From the NCBI GenBank assembly GCA_003151655.1, contig PLYB01000201.1:1-7087 (forward strand): a stretch of DNA of 7,087 bases, read 5' to 3'. The notes under the pieces were generated by a model. It saw nothing but the letters and a program-made list of their open reading frames with translations, searched no databases and was not told the origin of the DNA. The translations under genes were made by a program, and so were the position numbers. Shown here piece by piece: positions 5,604 to 7,087 of the stretch (its first letter is position 1; the number at the start of each line of letters is the position of its first letter). This DNA comes from Gallionellaceae bacterium. Its GTDB lineage: Bacteria; Pseudomonadota; Gammaproteobacteria; Burkholderiales; Gallionellaceae.

Positions 5604-5950
5604 TAACCCTTAACCCACGCTTCTGCTTCCGCGTAATCTTCAAATACACAAATCTCGGCATCAACAAACAGGCGCGATAGCCAGGCTTGCCATGTGAGCC
5701 ATTGGTTGCTGGTGACAACGGCGATTTTGCTAAAGTCGTGGTTGTGTTGGCGGCTGAAAAATTTGATCTCTTCCCATGCCACATCGGCGGTGTAATTAAT
5801 CATGCCGCGCAAATCGAATATCAGATCGAGTTCGCCGGGAGAGGTGAGTTTGTAGAGTGTGTTCTCTTCAAACTGTTTGAAATCGGCGATGGTGAATTCA
5901 CCCATTACGGCAACGTTGAGCGTGTCTTTGGTTTGTTCGATGGTAATCAT
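5603..5950 (-). CDS. SpoIIAA/STAS-like domain protein
   Basis: This 115-residue single-domain cytoplasmic protein resembles the SpoIIAA-like (STAS/SEC14-type, DUF3478) family. It begins MITIEQTKDTLNVAVMGEFT, then alternates strands and helices: ADFKQFEENTLYKL, ELDLIFDLRGMINYTADVAWEEI, KIAVVTSNQWLTWQAWLSRLF and ICVFEDYAEAEAWV. The family is thought to bind small hydrophobic ligands or partner proteins, and no enzyme activity is established. The anti-anti-sigma phosphoserine motif of true SpoIIAA is not evident. The ATG at 5950 has a strong ribosome site (5958-5963) that overlaps the stop of the transporter gene, so the two are almost certainly co-expressed. Confidence 0.8.
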   Translation of the reverse strand: MITIEQTKDTLNVAVMGEFTIADFKQFEENTLYKLTSPGELDLIFDLRGMINYTADVAWEEIKFFSRQHNHDFSKIAVVTSNQWLTWQAWLSRLFVDAEICVFEDYAEAEAWVKG

Positions 5951-5957
5951 GATGTCA

Positions 5958-5963
5958 TTCCTA
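5958..5963 (-). promoter_or_regulatory. Shine-Dalgarno overlapping the transporter stop codon
   Basis: On the - strand TAGGAA lies about 7 bp before the ATG at 5950. Its TAG is the stop codon of the EamA transporter gene, an arrangement typical of translational coupling. Confidence 0.65.
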
Positions 5964-6800
5964 GTGTTTGGGTGATAGTTTTAAGCTTAACACACCGCTG
6001 GCGATGATGAGTGAGATGCCGAGCCAGCCGCTGATGGATAGTGTTTCCCGCCAGAATATCAGACCGAATAAACTGGCGAAAGCGATGGTGCTGTAAGACA
6101 AGGTGCTGACCACTTGTGTGTGCCCGATGCGGTATGCGTGGGTCATGGCGACTTGAGCGAAGGTGGCCGATGCGCCGATGGCCAGTAGCAAGGGTAGGTC
6201 GCAGAGCAAAACCGGGTGAATTTCGCTTTGCAAGATCCATATTCCGCTGAACAGCGCCGCGACCAGATTGAAATAGAACACCACGCGCACGGCGGGTTCG
6301 CCAAGCTTGCCGAGTTCGCGCACATTCAGAATAGCGAATCCGGCCAGGAAGCCGGACATCAATCCGAACAAACCGCTGGTAAATTGTTCGCGTGCCAAAG
6401 TGGGATGCAGCAGCAATATCACGCCGACGAAACCCAGTGCAAGGCTGGTGGTGAGCGGCAAGTGGAAACGATCTTTATAAACCACGACGGTAAGCGCGGT
6501 GAGAAAAAGTGACGAGGTGTAGTTCAGCGTGATGGCGGTTGCCAGCGGTAACACGGTGATGCAGTAAAAGAATAGCATCATGGCAACCGTGCCGGAAAGC
6601 CCGCGCCACAGGTGCCCGCGCCAGTGCGGAGTGGCGAGGGAGGTGCGCCTGTGGAATATCATCACGGCCATAATCAGCAGACCGAAGAAAGAACGGTAGA
6701 AAACAATCTCGTTACTGGAAAAATGCGCCGTGCCGAATTTGATGAGCACGCCCATACTGGCAAACAAAATCCCGGCAACTAACATCCATATGGCGGCCAT
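5961..6800 (-). CDS. EamA/DMT-family membrane transporter
   Basis: The 279-residue protein has about ten hydrophobic helices arranged as two EamA repeats (about 3-135 and 145-275), the usual size and layout of drug/metabolite transporter (DMT) superfamily exporters. Visible family features are the short N-terminal helix MAAIWMLVAGILFASMGVLI, EIVFYRSFFGLLIM in TM2, LPLATAITLNYTSSLF in TM3-4, and in the second half AYRIGHTQVVSTLSYSTIAF and FWRETLSISGWLGISLII. It is placed in the inner membrane. The substrate cannot be told from sequence; relatives export amino acids, S-adenosylmethionine, nucleosides or drugs. The ATG at 6800 has no clear ribosome site, and the region just upstream is a palindromic repeat, so its promoter must be within or beyond that repeat. 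It is the first gene of the probable - strand operon. Confidence 0.88.
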   Translation of the reverse strand: MAAIWMLVAGILFASMGVLIKFGTAHFSSNEIVFYRSFFGLLIMAVMIFHRRTSLATPHWRGHLWRGLSGTVAMMLFFYCITVLPLATAITLNYTSSLFLTALTVVVYKDRFHLPLTTSLALGFVGVILLLHPTLAREQFTSGLFGLMSGFLAGFAILNVRELGKLGEPAVRVVFYFNLVAALFSGIWILQSEIHPVLLCDLPLLLAIGASATFAQVAMTHAYRIGHTQVVSTLSYSTIAFASLFGLIFWRETLSISGWLGISLIIASGVLSLKLSPKH

Positions 6801-6810
6801 GCTAAGGATT

Positions 6811-6910
6811 TACCCCCTCCCTAGCCCTCCCCCGAAGGGAGAGCGCAGCGAGGGGGGCGCAGCCGAAGCTAAATCCCCTCTCCCACCGGGGGAGGGCTAG
6901 GGAGGGGGTA
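6811..6910. repeat. Long G/C-rich palindromic repeat between two - strand genes
   Basis: Positions 6811-6833 and 6888-6910 are perfect 23-bp inverted arms built of C-runs and G-runs around a CTAG (e.g. CCCTCCCTAGCCCTCCCCC). Inside, each arm continues with a related GGGAGAG segment, and CTCTCCCACCGGGGGAGGG can form its own smaller hairpin. The centre (about 6843-6871) is rich in GCGCAGC/GGGGGGCGC. The element begins 11 bp upstream of the transporter start and ends 22 bp after the stop of the upstream gene. It resembles dispersed intergenic repeats of proteobacteria, and could end transcription of the upstream gene or stabilise its mRNA. Confidence 0.75.
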
Positions 6911-6931
6911 GGTGTTGCAGCGGAACGCCAA

Positions 6932-7087
6932 TTAAATATGCGGCTCAAGATTGCGTCTTAAAAATTCATGGAAGTGCAGCATGCCGTCTTCGGTGGGCGA
7001 CTGGTACGGGCCGTGTTCTTCGATGCCGCGCTGATAGAGCGACTTGCGGCCCCGATGCATGCGCAGGCAGATGATGTCGTCTTCCAC
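6932..7087 (-). CDS. C-terminal end of a probable Rieske-type ring-hydroxylating oxygenase alpha subunit (truncated by window edge)
   Basis: The last 51 codons are readable from the right edge to the TAA at 6932-6934. They include EDDIICLRMHRGRKSLYQRG, a variable EEHGPYQSPT, then GMLHFHEFLRRNLEPHI. The pattern 'ED..IC..(M/V)(H/Q)RG..S' followed by a G-xx-HFH...L ending recalls the C-terminus of aromatic ring-hydroxylating dioxygenase alpha subunits (Rieske non-heme iron enzymes). The diagnostic Rieske cluster and iron-binding residues would be upstream of this gene portion, outside the window. The call rests on a short tail and is tentative; that it is a real coding end is more certain. Confidence 0.5.
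   Translation of the reverse strand: MEDDIICLRMHRGRKSLYQRGIEEHGPYQSPTEDGMLHFHEFLRRNLEPHI

Overview
The window looks like a proteobacterial chromosome, most plausibly a betaproteobacterium of the Nitrosomonadales/Gallionella kind. This is inferred from moderate-to-high GC, codon use, small palindromic repeats, and a hydrogenase-4-like operon next to ordinary housekeeping-type genes. No rRNA or other taxonomic marker is present, so the assignment is weak.

Left half (1-4142, + strand). This is the 3' part of a hydrogenase-4/complex-I-like membrane operon: the C-terminal half of a HyfF/NuoL-M-type ion-translocating subunit (to 836), a HyfG-like NuoCD fusion (1942-3618), and a HyfI/NuoB-like iron-sulfur subunit (3621-4142). 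The HyfG-like subunit has lost all four cysteines that bind the Ni-Fe centre in true hydrogenases, at Ser262/Thr265 and Ser552/Gly555. The HyfI-like subunit keeps the cysteines for its [4Fe-4S] cluster. The complex is therefore best read as an 'energy-converting hydrogenase-related' (Ehr-type) module: a redox-linked ion pump with no NiFe site, whose donor and acceptor are unknown. Two foreign pieces interrupt the operon. A BRO-N/antirepressor-like gene (841-1689) with an AT-richer tail (1690-1941) separates hyfF from hyfG. A G-rich/C-rich palindromic repeat (about 2101-2237) sits in frame inside the NuoC-like domain of HyfG. The BRO-like gene itself contains a 25-bp palindrome (1010-1034).

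Centre (4139-4270). A 124-bp element has 19-bp terminal inverted repeats (one mismatch) and flanking CTAG duplications. It looks like a non-autonomous IS5-type miniature element. It sits exactly at the hyfI stop codon, which is part of the duplicated CTAG, in the gap between the + strand operon and the convergent - strand genes.

Right half (4303-6800, - strand). Reading right to left, a probable operon holds an EamA/DMT-type membrane transporter, a small SpoIIAA/STAS-like protein, a lipoprotein, a small protein I do not recognise, and a 16-cysteine DUF3795-type zinc-binding protein. Spacings are 10 bp, 23 bp, 61 bp, and a 17-bp overlap. Upstream lies a long G/C-rich palindromic repeat (6811-6910), then the last 51 codons of a further - strand gene (6932-7087) that resembles the C-terminus of a Rieske-type ring-hydroxylating oxygenase alpha subunit.
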